Shown here: positions 41,080-49,141 of the stretch, in pieces
Layout of the letters: the number at the start of each line of letters is the position of its first letter
Position numbering within the stretch: the first letter of the stretch is position 1
Assembly (NCBI GenBank): GCA_964476185.1
Contig: CAYYZO010000007.1
Location: 22,841 to 86,840 of the forward strand
DNA: 64,000 bases
Source of the DNA: DATNBU01 sp964476185
Lineage (GTDB): Bacteria; Desulfobacterota; Binatia; UBA1149; CAITLU01
Direction: 5' to 3'
The notes under the pieces: model-generated
The model's input: the letters and a program-made list of their open reading frames with translations, nothing else
Databases searched by the model: none
What the model was told of the DNA's origin: nothing
Position numbers and translations under genes: made by a program

Positions 41080-41113
41080 CAGCAACGGTGTGAAGATCCG
41101 GTGAGCGCGCCGC

Positions 41114-41968
41114 TCAGGCGCCGGGCGTCGGGAACTGCGTTCGCAGGAACGCGTCGAAGCCGCGGTCGCCGAGCACGCGCCTGAGCCCGACGAAGACGTG
41201 CGCGCCGGCCGTGATGAGGTAGCGCGTCCTCGGGCGATTCGCCCGGATCGCGCGCTCGATGACCTGCGCGACCTTGTCGGGGCCGGCCGCGATCGCGCCC
41301 ATCTTCCCGCTCGCGATGTCGGCGAGGCTCGACGACAGCTTCTTGTGGAACTCCTCGTACGGCGAGCCCGGCCTGGCGGCGTCGGCGACCTTGTTCATCG
41401 CGGTCTGCGCGAACTCGGTGGTGATGATGCCGGGCTCGATCAGGACGACGTGGACACCGAACCCGGCGACCTCGAAGCGCAGCGCGTCGCTCAGCGCTTC
41501 GACCGCGTACTTCGTCGCGTGGTAGAAGCCGCCCCCGGGCAGCGTCATGCGCCCGCCCATCGAGCTCAGGTTCACGATCCGACCCGAGCGCTGCGCGCGC
41601 ATGCCGGGCAGCACGAGCTGGCACATCCGCGCGAGCCCGAACACGTTCGTCTCGAACTGGCGCCGCACCTCGTCCATCGGCACTTCCTCGACGACGCCGT
41701 CCGCGCCGTAGCCGGCGTTGTTGACGAGCACGCCGACGGCGCCCTCGCGGTCCTCGACCTGTTCGACGGCCGCGTGCATCGATTCCTCGCTGCAGACGTC
41801 GAGCGCGAGCGTCCTGCAGCCGGCCTCCTCGAGGTCGCGGATCGACTCGAGCCGGCGGGCGGTCGCGTAGACGGGGTGTCCGGCGCGCACGAGGCGCAGC
41901 GCGGTCGCGCGGCCGATGCCGGTCGAACAGCCGGTGATGAGGACGGCCTTCGAGGGGGTGAACGCCAT
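41114..41968 (-). CDS. Short-chain dehydrogenase/reductase
   Basis: A 284-aa classical SDR. The cofactor motif is TGCSTGIGRATAL (about 12-24), NNAGYGAD (about 85) and the catalytic triad is the Ser in LSSMGG with YHATKYAVEAL (Tyr-xxx-Lys). ATARR after strand 2 favours NADPH. C-terminal extension RAIRANRPRTRYLITAGAHVFVGLRRVL is typical of SDRs acting on retinoids, steroids or 3-ketosphinganine-like long-chain substrates. It lies near the serine-palmitoyltransferase-like gene (separated by one plus-strand gene and DUF2804), so a 3-keto-sphingoid reductase role is possible but unproven. Confidence 0.92.
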   Translation of the reverse strand: MAFTPSKAVLITGCSTGIGRATALRLVRAGHPVYATARRLESIRDLEEAGCRTLALDVCSEESMHAAVEQVEDREGAVGVLVNNAGYGADGVVEEVPMDEVRRQFETNVFGLARMCQLVLPGMRAQRSGRIVNLSSMGGRMTLPGGGFYHATKYAVEALSDALRFEVAGFGVHVVLIEPGIITTEFAQTAMNKVADAARPGSPYEEFHKKLSSSLADIASGKMGAIAAGPDKVAQVIERAIRANRPRTRYLITAGAHVFVGLRRVLGDRGFDAFLRTQFPTPGA

Positions 41969-42169
41969 GCGGGAACTCCTGGGGGGCGATTCCGCGGCGC
42001 TCCGTGCGGCCGCGGGAACGGGAGCAATGGGCGCAGCAGGCTCGCCAGTCAAGGCGCGCGGCGGTCGGATTCCACACTGGCGCGCGAGGAATGGCTGCCG
42101 CGGCCGTCGCGGCGGTCAGGCCCGGCTCGATGGCGCTCGCAGGGGCTGGCCTGTTGCGGGGCAGGGCGC

Positions 42170-42175
42170 TAGGGT
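42170..42175 (+). promoter_or_regulatory. -10 element TAGGGT 14 nt before a start codon
   Basis: GCTAGGGTCGACGCCC precedes the ATG at 42184 without a ribosome-binding site. TGGCCT at 17 nt is a weak -35. Confidence 0.35.
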
Positions 42176-42183
42176 CGACGCCC

Positions 42184-43230
42184 ATGAGCACGGCCCACGT
42201 CGACGTCCCTTCCGAGCGCTCTTCCGCTTCCCACTGGCACGCGGCGTTCGATCCATTGCTGTCCGACCGCGACGCCGAGGCGATGGTCGAGCTCTGCCAC
42301 CGCTACGGCAGCTACAAGATGTACTCCGAGGAGCCGACGTTCGAGGGCCTCGGGCAGGGCCTGCCGGCGCGCTGGGACGCCGCCCGCAACTTCGTCCGCA
42401 CCGGAGGCCGCTTCGGCCGCAGCGAGGAACTGCACGTGCTCGCCGCGCGCACGAACTACTTCCGCGAGACCTACGCGTACGGCGACGAGGTCCTCGCGCC
42501 GGGCATCGAGCCGTACCTGCACCACGAAGGCTTCGTCGAGGCCGCGCGCCGCCTGTTCGGCCGGCCGGTCGTCGTGCCGGCGATCGTCTACGCGAACCTG
42601 CTCGTGCCGGGCCAGGAACTCGCGATCCACACCGACGTGCCGGAGTTCCGCGGCGTCAGCCGCAAGACCCACCCGCAGTGGCTGATCGTCGCGATGCACC
42701 ACAGCGGCCTGTTCCGCGAGCACCGCATGCCGATCGCGACCGCGGTCGCCTGGTACCACGACTGCGAGGGCGGCGAGTTCGCGTTCTACCCGGGCGGCCC
42801 CGACGCGCCCGCGGTCGCGCACCGCGTGCGCTTCAACACCGCGTTGCTGCTCGACACCGACTCGGTGTTCCACGGCGTCGACCGCGTGCGCGAGGGCGCG
42901 GCGTCCGTGGACGGGCTGCGCCCCGGCATGCGGCTCGTGCACGCGGGCGACCGGCGCTGGGCCGTCGTCGACGGCGACCGCGAGGTCGCGGGCTACCGCT
43001 GGGACGAACTGCGCTTCTCGGTGTCGTGGAAGGCGTACTGCTTCGCCGACGAGGCCGAGCGCCGCGCGTGGGCGGAGCACAGCGACGACCTGTCGGTCGA
43101 GTTCGTGGTCGCGCGGATGCTCGAGGACCTTCGCGAGCGCGGCGTGCTGACGGGGCCGGCGCCGGAGGATGGGGACCTCGTGACGCTGCTGATCGATTCC
43201 TACATCCGCTTCCCGCAGGCGGCGGCGTGA
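42184..43230 (+). CDS. Putative 2-oxoglutarate/Fe(II) oxygenase-like protein, uncharacterised
   Basis: A 348-aa protein I do not recognise by family name. Its central region has a jelly-roll iron-site pattern: H149-x-D151 in ELAIHTDVPEFRG, then about 80 residues later H230 in DSVFHGVDRVREG with Arg 234 close by. Between them WLIVAMHHSGLF and YHDCEGGEFAFYPGG look like the barrel strands of a prolyl-hydroxylase-type fold. YSEEPTFEGLGQG and VRTGGRFGRSEELHVLAARTNYFR mark the N-part. It is convergent with the DUF2804 gene (10 nt). A role in modifying a lipid or polyketide is only suggested by context. Confidence 0.65.
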   Translation: MSTAHVDVPSERSSASHWHAAFDPLLSDRDAEAMVELCHRYGSYKMYSEEPTFEGLGQGLPARWDAARNFVRTGGRFGRSEELHVLAARTNYFRETYAYGDEVLAPGIEPYLHHEGFVEAARRLFGRPVVVPAIVYANLLVPGQELAIHTDVPEFRGVSRKTHPQWLIVAMHHSGLFREHRMPIATAVAWYHDCEGGEFAFYPGGPDAPAVAHRVRFNTALLLDTDSVFHGVDRVREGAASVDGLRPGMRLVHAGDRRWAVVDGDREVAGYRWDELRFSVSWKAYCFADEAERRAWAEHSDDLSVEFVVARMLEDLRERGVLTGPAPEDGDLVTLLIDSYIRFPQAAA

Positions 43231-43240
43231 TCGCGACGAC

Positions 43241-44254
43241 TCACCACAGCGCGCGGTGGTCTTCCGCCCATCCGAACAGGTACGGGATCTCGATCGTGCG
43301 GCCGTTCTCGTCGCGGACGGTGCCGGACCAGATGCCGAAGACCTGGCTGACGTGCGACTTCACGAGGATCGCGTCGACCTGGCTCCTGCGCTCGACGATC
43401 GGCTCGAACAGCAGGTCGACGTCGCCGCTGCGCGGCGCGCGCACGCGCCAGTTCGCCCGCGGGTCGGCCGCGTTGTAGCTCCACTCGAGGTCCTCGTGGA
43501 TCTTCGTCATGCGGCCGTCGACGAAGATCGCGTTCTCGGTCGCGCCGGTGTGGTCGGTCCACTTGCCGCCGAGGTTGAGCCCGAAGTTCGAGTCGTCGAC
43601 GTAGCCGGAGCCCGCCCCCCAGTTCCAGATCGTGCGCCGGGGCCAGACGCCGCGGCCGAAGTCCTTCGTCGCGAACGCCTCGACGCCCTCGAACGGGATC
43701 TCGTTGCGCCCGATGCGCACGCGGCCCGCCACCGGCACGGCGACGTGCTTGGACGTGTACTGGAAGTGCTCGTGGTCCATCGGCACGACGACGCCGAGGG
43801 TCTCGAAGTCGTCGGGATAGATGACCCGCAGCGCGGCGGACAGGCGGTTCTCGCCGTCGAAGTTGTCGCAGGTGACCAGCAGCGAAACGACGTTGTCCTC
43901 GTGCGACTCCGAGTACGTGATGCGGCGGTTGCCGAACCTGGCCGGCGACGCGACGTGCTCGCCGAGCGAGATGCCGCGACCGAGGGGCGTGACGGTGCTG
44001 CGCTCGATCACGACGCGGCGACGGATGTCGACCAGGTAGACGAACGCGGTGGCCGCGTAGTCGAGGTCGCAGACGCCGGCCGCGAAGAAGAACCGCTCCG
44101 TCTGCACCGCCCAGTAGTTCCAGCGCTTCTTGCGGAAGCGCGCGCCCGCGAGGTTGCAGCGGTGCAGCGGCCACCGGCTCCAGCCGACGGCGTCGGGGTT
44201 CAGCGTTCCGGTCGCGGTGCAGAGGTCGGTTGGGTGCTCGATCTCGTCCTTCAC
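43241..44254 (-). CDS. DUF2804 family protein
   Basis: A 337-aa protein matching DUF2804: N-terminal CTATGTLNPDAVGWSRWPLHRCNL, KKRWNYWAVQTERFFFAAGVCDLDYAATAFVYLVD, then DHEHFQYTSKHVAVPV, FGRGVWPRRTIWNWGAGSG and NLGGKWTDHTGATENAIFVDG. The family is often found beside lipid-metabolism genes in actinobacteria and former delta groups and may have a lipocalin/AttH-like beta-barrel fold. Function unknown. The GTG overlaps the stop of the serine-palmitoyltransferase-like gene (GTGA), so the two are tightly coupled. Confidence 0.85.
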   Translation of the reverse strand: MKDEIEHPTDLCTATGTLNPDAVGWSRWPLHRCNLAGARFRKKRWNYWAVQTERFFFAAGVCDLDYAATAFVYLVDIRRRVVIERSTVTPLGRGISLGEHVASPARFGNRRITYSESHEDNVVSLLVTCDNFDGENRLSAALRVIYPDDFETLGVVVPMDHEHFQYTSKHVAVPVAGRVRIGRNEIPFEGVEAFATKDFGRGVWPRRTIWNWGAGSGYVDDSNFGLNLGGKWTDHTGATENAIFVDGRMTKIHEDLEWSYNAADPRANWRVRAPRSGDVDLLFEPIVERRSQVDAILVKSHVSQVFGIWSGTVRDENGRTIEIPYLFGWAEDHRALW

Positions 44255-45456
44255 GCCGTCCGCTTCGCCCGGGACGGCAGCACGCCGTGGCGCCGCCCGA
44301 CTTTCTCGAGGGCGACCAGCGCCCGGTCGAGGTGCTCGCGGGTGTGGGTCGCCATGTAGGAGGTGCGGATCATCGCGCGGCCCTCGGCGACGGCCGGCGA
44401 GACGACGGGGTTCGCGAACACGCCTTCCTCGTGCAGGTCCGCGACCATGCGGTACGCGGTGAAGTCGTCGCCGACGACCATCGGGATCACCGGCGAGGCG
44501 GCCTCGCCGGTGTCGTAGCCGAGTTCGTCGAGCGCGGCCTTCATGTAGTGCGTGTTCTCCCAGAGCCGCTGGCGCCGCTCGGGTTCGCGCTCGACGATCT
44601 CGAGCGCCTTGATCACCGCCGCGGCGCTGGCCGGCGGCATCGACGCCGCGAAGATCTGCGAGCGCGCGTTGTGGCGGATGTAGTCGATGATGTAGCGCTT
44701 GCCGGCGACGAACCCGCCGACGCAGGCCAGCGACTTCGAGAACGTGCCCATCACGAGGTCGACTTCGTGCTCGACGCCGAAGTGCTCGGCGGTGCCGCGG
44801 CCGTGCTCGCCGAGCACGCCGACTCCGTGGGCGTCGTCGACCATGAGGCGCGCGTCGTAGCGGTTCTTCACCTCGCAGATCGCGGGCATCGGCGCGAGGT
44901 CGCCCTCCATCGAGTAGACGCCGTCGATCACGATCAGCTTGCCGCGGTCGGCCGGCGTCAGGCGCAGTTTCTCCTCGAGGTCGGCCGCGTCGTTGTGGCG
45001 GAACTTGACCTGCTTGGCGAGGCCGAGGCGCGCGCCGTCGATGATGCAAGCGTGGTCGAGCGCGTCGAGGAAGACGGTGTCGTGGCGACCGAGCAGGCAG
45101 GACAGGACGCCGAGGTTCACCTGGAACCCGGTCGTGAAGATCAGCGCCGCCTCGCACTGCATGAACGTGGCCAGGCGGGCCTCGAGTTCACCGTGGATCG
45201 TCAGCGATCCGTTGAGCAGCGGCGAGCCGGCGCAGCCGGTGCCGAACTGTTCGATGGCCTGGACGGCGGCGGCCTTCACCTCGGGGTGGCTGGCCAGGCC
45301 GAGGTAGTTGTTGGAGCCCAGCATGATGAGCTCCTTGCCGTCGATGAGGACGACCGGGTCCTGCTGGGAGCCGATGCGACGGAAGTAGTGGTAGACGCCT
45401 TCGTCGCGAAGGGACTGCGCCCTCGTGTAGTCGAGACACTTCTGGAATACGTCCAC
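44251..45456 (-). CDS. Alpha-oxoamine synthase, serine palmitoyltransferase-like
   Basis: A 401-aa PLP enzyme of the alpha-oxoamine synthase family (SPT, KBL, BioF, HemA). PLP sites are H135 (DALDHACIIDGARL), D207 (MVDDAHGVGVLGE) and Lys 241 in GTFSKSLACVGGF. Motifs match bacterial serine palmitoyltransferase more than KBL or BioF: GVYHYFRRI, GTGCAGSPLLNGSL, IVIDGVYSMEGDLAPMP, YIRHNARSQIFAASMPPA and GVFANPVVSPAV. It would condense L-serine with a long-chain acyl-CoA/ACP to 3-ketosphinganine. GTG start with AGGAAC upstream. KBL or a different oxoamine synthase remains possible. Coupled to DUF2804. Confidence 0.85.
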   Translation of the reverse strand: MDVFQKCLDYTRAQSLRDEGVYHYFRRIGSQQDPVVLIDGKELIMLGSNNYLGLASHPEVKAAAVQAIEQFGTGCAGSPLLNGSLTIHGELEARLATFMQCEAALIFTTGFQVNLGVLSCLLGRHDTVFLDALDHACIIDGARLGLAKQVKFRHNDAADLEEKLRLTPADRGKLIVIDGVYSMEGDLAPMPAICEVKNRYDARLMVDDAHGVGVLGEHGRGTAEHFGVEHEVDLVMGTFSKSLACVGGFVAGKRYIIDYIRHNARSQIFAASMPPASAAAVIKALEIVEREPERRQRLWENTHYMKAALDELGYDTGEAASPVIPMVVGDDFTAYRMVADLHEEGVFANPVVSPAVAEGRAMIRTSYMATHTREHLDRALVALEKVGRRHGVLPSRAKRTA

Positions 45457-45674
45457 TCGTTCCTGCCTCCCTGGCCTCCCCGGATTCGCGGGGCTCCGGC
45501 CGGCCTCCACCGCCACCTCTGGACTATGCACGAACAGGCCATGGTTCCGCGAACGGAGGCCGTGTGCAACGTCGCGATGCGTCAACGCGGGCGGGCCCCG
45601 TGCCGCCGGCGGGGACCGCTCCGGCCGCCGGGGACGACCCGCCCGCCTGTTCCCATTGCCCGGCTGCCGTGGTC

Positions 45675-45680
45675 TACGCT
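45675..45680 (+). promoter_or_regulatory. -10 element TACGCT 12 nt before a start codon
   Basis: TCTACGCTCGTCCT leads to the GTG at 45687. The spacing puts +1 on the start codon. No ribosome-binding site is present. Confidence 0.4.
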
Positions 45681-45686
45681 CGTCCT

Positions 45687-46634
45687 GTGAAAGCCGTCGT
45701 GCGCCGGTCGTCGCGCCTCGTGGTGGACGACGTTCCCGATCCGGTTCCGGTGCCGGGCACGGCCCTGGTGCGCACGCTCGCGTGCGGCATCTGCGGGTCC
45801 GACCTGCACGCGCTCGAGCACATGGACCGCATGGTCGAGGCCGCCGCGCGCAGCGGTTCGCCGTTCGCCGTCGATCCGTCCCGCGACGTCGTGATGGGGC
45901 ACGAGTTCGCCGCCGAGATCCTCGACTACGCCGCGGGCTCGTCGCGGCCGCTGCCGGTCGGCACGCCGGTCTGCGCGATGCCGCTCGCCATCAGCGCCGC
46001 GGGACTCGCGACCGTCGGCTACTCGAACGAGTTCCCGGGCGGCTACGGCGAACGCATGCTGCTGCAGGAGATGCTGCTGCTCGCGATCCCGAACGGCCTC
46101 GCGCCGCACCANNNNNNNNNNNNNNNNNNNNNNNNNNNNNNNNNNNNNNNNNNNNNNNNNNNNNNNNNNNNNNNNNNNNNNNNNNNNNNNNNNNNNNNNN
46201 NNNNNNNNNNNTCGCCGTGGTCGCGCTGGCAGGACCTGGCCAACCCGCACGGCGTGGATCCGAACGACGCGATGACGCTGATCGGGCTCGGGCCGCAACT
46301 GCGCCCCGGCGTCGTGTTCGAGTGCGTCGGCGTGCCCGGCGTGATCGCGCAGGTGCTCGAGAAGGCCATGCGCCGCACGCGCATCGTCGTCGTCGGGGTC
46401 TGCATGGAGCGCGACCACTTCGAGCCGATCCTCGCGATCAACAAGGAGCTGTCGATGCGCTTCGTGCTCGGCTACACGCCGGAGGAGTTCGCGGCGACGC
46501 TCGGCCACCTCGCCGAGGGCCGCATCGACGCGTCGCCGCTCGTGACCGGGCGCGTGGGCCTGGACGCGGTCGCGACCGCGTTCGAGGAACTGAAGAACCC
46601 GGGGCGCCACGCCAAGATCATCGTCGAGCCTTAG
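45687..46634 (+). CDS. Zinc-dependent alcohol dehydrogenase (MDR), interrupted by assembly gap
   Basis: Medium-chain dehydrogenase/reductase. The N-part has CGICGSDLHALEHM (catalytic zinc Cys) and MGHEFAAEILDY (zinc His-Glu). VGYSNEFPGGYGERMLLQE follows. The gap at 46112-46211 removes most of the Rossmann domain including the GxGxxG turn. The C-part GVVFECVGVPGVIAQVLEKAMRRTRIVVVGVCM and VTGRVGLDAVATAFEELKNPGRHAKIIV is typical. Visible parts plus 33 unknown residues give about 315 aa against a usual ~360, so the true gap is probably nearer 200-250 nt. Substrate unknown. The frame is preserved across the N run only by chance of its arbitrary length. Confidence 0.88.
   Translation: MKAVVRRSSRLVVDDVPDPVPVPGTALVRTLACGICGSDLHALEHMDRMVEAAARSGSPFAVDPSRDVVMGHEFAAEILDYAAGSSRPLPVGTPVCAMPLAISAAGLATVGYSNEFPGGYGERMLLQEMLLLAIPNGLAPHXXXXXXXXXXXXXXXXXXXXXXXXXXXXXXXXXXSPWSRWQDLANPHGVDPNDAMTLIGLGPQLRPGVVFECVGVPGVIAQVLEKAMRRTRIVVVGVCMERDHFEPILAINKELSMRFVLGYTPEEFAATLGHLAEGRIDASPLVTGRVGLDAVATAFEELKNPGRHAKIIVEP
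46112..46211. other. Assembly gap (100 N) inside the alcohol dehydrogenase
   Basis: Exactly 100 N. It lies within one gene and hides the NAD-binding motif. Confidence 0.99.
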
Positions 46635-46645
46635 GAGATCCCGTC

Positions 46646-47161
46646 ATGTCCAAGCCCGCATTCCTGCACCGGACGATCCTGTGGAGCGTGTTCGCGGCCC
46701 TGCCCGCGACGGGTGGCGCCGCGCTCCTGCTCGCCGGGGCCCCGGGCTGCGGTTCCGGCGATTGCGTGATCATCACGACGGGCACGAAGGACTCCTACGA
46801 GATCGAGTTCGTGGTCACGAGCACCGGCGAGTTCGGCGCCCTGCAGGCCGAGGTCTCGACCGTCGACTGCAACGGCGAGTGGGAAGGACGGGCGGACCAG
46901 GTCGATTGCGAGGCGCTCGTCGAAGCGGTCGTCGCCGCGAACCACTCCGGCCAGGGGCAGTTCAAGGTGGGGATGATCAGCCTCGCCGGGATCGAGACTC
47001 CCGCGGCAGTGCTGCGCTGCCGGTACCGCAGTTTCGACGCGCCCGACGCCGCCGACTTCCGGGTGGAGGTTCTCGACGCGGCCGACACCGCATCGCAAGC
47101 GCTGCAGCCGGCGCCCGATCTCCGGATCGGCACGGTGACCCTGCTCGACGACGCCGACTGA
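46646..47161 (+). CDS. Lipoprotein of unknown function
   Basis: A 171-aa protein with signal peptide and lipobox-like LAGAPGC (Cys about 35). The mature domain CVIITTGTKDSYEIEFVVTSTGEFGALQAEVSTVDCNGEWEG has several Cys and an all-beta look, ending AADTASQALQPAPDLRIGTVTLLDD. It resembles calx-like or cohesin-like dockable beta domains only in general form. TAAGGAGAT overlaps the previous stop codon, so it is in an operon with the alcohol dehydrogenase. No function can be given. Confidence 0.7.
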   Translation: MSKPAFLHRTILWSVFAALPATGGAALLLAGAPGCGSGDCVIITTGTKDSYEIEFVVTSTGEFGALQAEVSTVDCNGEWEGRADQVDCEALVEAVVAANHSGQGQFKVGMISLAGIETPAAVLRCRYRSFDAPDAADFRVEVLDAADTASQALQPAPDLRIGTVTLLDDAD

Positions 47162-47194
47162 AGCGCCCGTACCCGGGTCCGGCGCGGCGCAGTC

Positions 47195-47881
47195 TCAGCC
47201 CGCGCCGAAGTCCGACAGGATCCCCGCGCGAATCTCCTCCAGCACGGCCTCGCGCGCGCGCCGCTTGCTGTCGGCGTGCGCGTGGCGGTCGAGACGGGCC
47301 AGCGACGCCGCGACCTCGCCGGCCGCCTCGACGACGGCGCCCGGGGCGACCACGCGGTCGAGCACCCCGGCCTCGACGGCGTTCTCCGGCGTGAACGTCT
47401 CCGCCAGGCACAGCGCGCGCTGGTACGCCGCGGGCGTCAGCCGCTGGCGCATCACCGTCATCGCCGGGGTCGGCATCGGCAGCCCGATCGCGACCTCGTT
47501 GGCGACGAAGCGGAAGCTGCCGGCCGGGCCGATCCGGTAGTCGGCGGACAGCAGCGAGAAGAAGCCCATCGCGATCGCGTGCCCGGTGCACGCGACGACG
47601 ACCGGCCGCGGGAACGACAGCATCCGGATCGACAACTCGAAGCCGCCGCGCAGCATCGCGAGCGCGTCCTCGCCGCCGCCTCGAAGCACGGCCAGGTCGA
47701 AGCCGCCGCTGAAGACGCCTTCGCGACCCCGCAGCACGACGACGGCGCCGTCGGCTTCCGCGCGGTCGAACGCCGCACGGATGTGGCCGAGCATGGCCGG
47801 CGACAGCGCGTTCACCTTGCCGTCGTCGAGTGTGATCCACGCCACCTGGTCGTCGAGTCGATACCCCACGGGTCCGGTCAT
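47195..47881 (-). CDS. Crotonase/enoyl-CoA hydratase family protein
   Basis: A 228-aa crotonase-fold protein, shorter than usual. Oxyanion motifs GVFSGGFDLAVLRGG and CTGHAIAMGFFSLLSADYRIG are present. RFVANEVAIGLPMPTPAMTVM keeps a Glu at the first acid position (NEV) and lacks the second. The GHAIAMGFF segment replaces the more common GGG turn. The C-terminal helices are shortened. GGGAGGAGC precedes the ATG. It is convergent with the lipoprotein. Hydratase, isomerase and hydrolase all remain possible. Confidence 0.85.
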   Translation of the reverse strand: MTGPVGYRLDDQVAWITLDDGKVNALSPAMLGHIRAAFDRAEADGAVVVLRGREGVFSGGFDLAVLRGGGEDALAMLRGGFELSIRMLSFPRPVVVACTGHAIAMGFFSLLSADYRIGPAGSFRFVANEVAIGLPMPTPAMTVMRQRLTPAAYQRALCLAETFTPENAVEAGVLDRVVAPGAVVEAAGEVAASLARLDRHAHADSKRRAREAVLEEIRAGILSDFGAG

Positions 47882-48058
47882 CGCTGCTCCTCCCGGGCGC
47901 CGCGACATCGGCGGCGCAGGCGCGAGAGCAATCAGAGGAACGATCCGGAATCCATCGGCGGCGACGCGCGAGTTTCGCGACGCGCGCCCGGGCGCGAAGC
48001 ATCGCAAGGCGTCGACGCCCGGCGGAGCGAGGCGAGCAGGAGGCGAAACGGCCCGCGC

Positions 48059-48089
48059 TTCGTGACGAACGGCGAGCATTCTTCGTGAC
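48059..48089. promoter_or_regulatory. Repeated TTCGTGAC motif (upstream sites)
   Basis: TTCGTGACGAA (48059-48069) is an 11-bp palindrome about a central G, and TTCGTGAC recurs at 48082-48089. The half-site GTGACGAA is the same as in the 16-bp palindrome at 48186-48201. They lie in the 377-nt region before the Crp/Fnr gene, which otherwise shows no gene. Confidence 0.45.
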
Positions 48090-48185
48090 CTTTCGCTCCT
48101 TCTTCGCTGAAATCGTGCGTTTTGCCCGGAGTTTTTCGTGTTCTCCGCTACGCGAGGTCCGGTTCTGACCCTGGCGCCGACGATC

Positions 48186-48201
48186 TTCGTCACGTGACGA
48201 A
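48186..48201. promoter_or_regulatory. 16-bp perfect palindrome, likely Crp/Fnr-type operator
   Basis: TTCGTCACGTGACGAA is fully symmetric and lies 58 nt upstream of a Crp/Fnr-family regulator. Its GTGAC half is the same type of half-site as Crp's TGTGA. Autoregulation is the simplest reading. Confidence 0.5.
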
Positions 48202-48258
48202 CCGGCGCTTCCCGCATCGTGCGGCGACGCTCCCGGTTCAAGGACAGGGACGACGAAC

Positions 48259-49125
48259 ATGACGACGACGATCTGGAACGGCATTCCTTCGGGTTCGACG
48301 GGCAGGGGATACCTGGCGGCGCCGCGCGGCGTGCGCGGAGGCGGGCGAACGGTTTCGCGCGCGCCGCACACGCTCGCGTTCGCGGCGAAGGTCGAGGTGA
48401 TGCGATCGCTCGACGGATTCTCGGTCTGCGAGGACGAGTCGCTCTTCGCGCTGGCCGAAGCGGCGGTGATGCGGCGGCTGAAGCGGCGGCAGACGATCGG
48501 CGCCGTGCGCGCCGGCGAGCACCTGCTCGGCATCGTCCAGGGCCTCGCCGGCGTGCGGCTGGCCGAGGACGATTCCGGCGGCGAGTTGATCCTGGACCTC
48601 GTCGGCGCGGGGCGCGTGGTGGCCGACTGGTGCTGGGCGGGCGTCTCGGGATCCACCGGCGCGGAGCTGTTCGCGATCGAGGAGTCGATCGCGATGCTGT
48701 TGCCGCGCCGGGCCTTCGAGGCGGCGCTGGCCGTCGATCCCGTGCTCGCGACGAAAGTGGTCGAGCAACTCGCACGAAGCAGGGTACGGGCCGTCGCGCT
48801 CGCGGCGCAGAACGCGCGCTTCGGCGTGCCGGACCGTCTCTACTGCCGGCTCGTCGAGCTGGCGCACGCCCACGGTCGCGTCGATGGCGGCTCGATCGTC
48901 GTGGACCACGGGCTGACGCAGACCGTCCTCGCGGCGTTCGCGTGCGCGTCGCGGGAGAACGTGAACCGGCACCTGAACGAGTGGCGCGCCCGGCGCTGGA
49001 TCGAGTTCACGCGCCGGTCGATCACGGTGCTCGACCCGATGGCGCTGACCCGGTCGGTCGCGCCGGCCGCGCGGCGGGTCGGCTTCGGCGCGGGCGACGG
49101 CCGCCTGCCGTTGCGGGTCGGCTGA
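48259..49125 (+). CDS. Crp/Fnr-family transcriptional regulator
   Basis: A 288-aa regulator. Residues ~65-185 form the cyclic-nucleotide-binding-like beta-roll (QTIGAVRAGEHLLGIVQGLAGVRLAEDD...GAGRVVADWCWAGVSGSTGAELFAIEESIAMLLPRRAFEAAL). The dimer helix follows (TKVVEQLARSRVRAVALAAQNARFGVPDRLYCRLVELAH). The winged HTH has GLTQTVLAAFACASRENVNRHLNEWRARRWIEFTRRSITVLD. The cNMP signature RxxAS is not obvious and there are few Cys, so neither cAMP nor Fe-S sensing is supported. The N-terminal ~45 residues are extra and Gly/Arg-rich. Upstream palindromes suggest autoregulation. An 18-bp hairpin follows the stop. Confidence 0.87.
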   Translation: MTTTIWNGIPSGSTGRGYLAAPRGVRGGGRTVSRAPHTLAFAAKVEVMRSLDGFSVCEDESLFALAEAAVMRRLKRRQTIGAVRAGEHLLGIVQGLAGVRLAEDDSGGELILDLVGAGRVVADWCWAGVSGSTGAELFAIEESIAMLLPRRAFEAALAVDPVLATKVVEQLARSRVRAVALAAQNARFGVPDRLYCRLVELAHAHGRVDGGSIVVDHGLTQTVLAAFACASRENVNRHLNEWRARRWIEFTRRSITVLDPMALTRSVAPAARRVGFGAGDGRLPLRVG

Positions 49126-49141
49126 CCAACGCTGCTCGCTG

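Noticed and set aside
40693..41184. A 163-codon open frame across the 40.6-41.1 kb gap
   Set aside because: No ribosome-binding site, no family similarity, and it runs through the stable stem-loops of the candidate RNA and into the SDR gene end.
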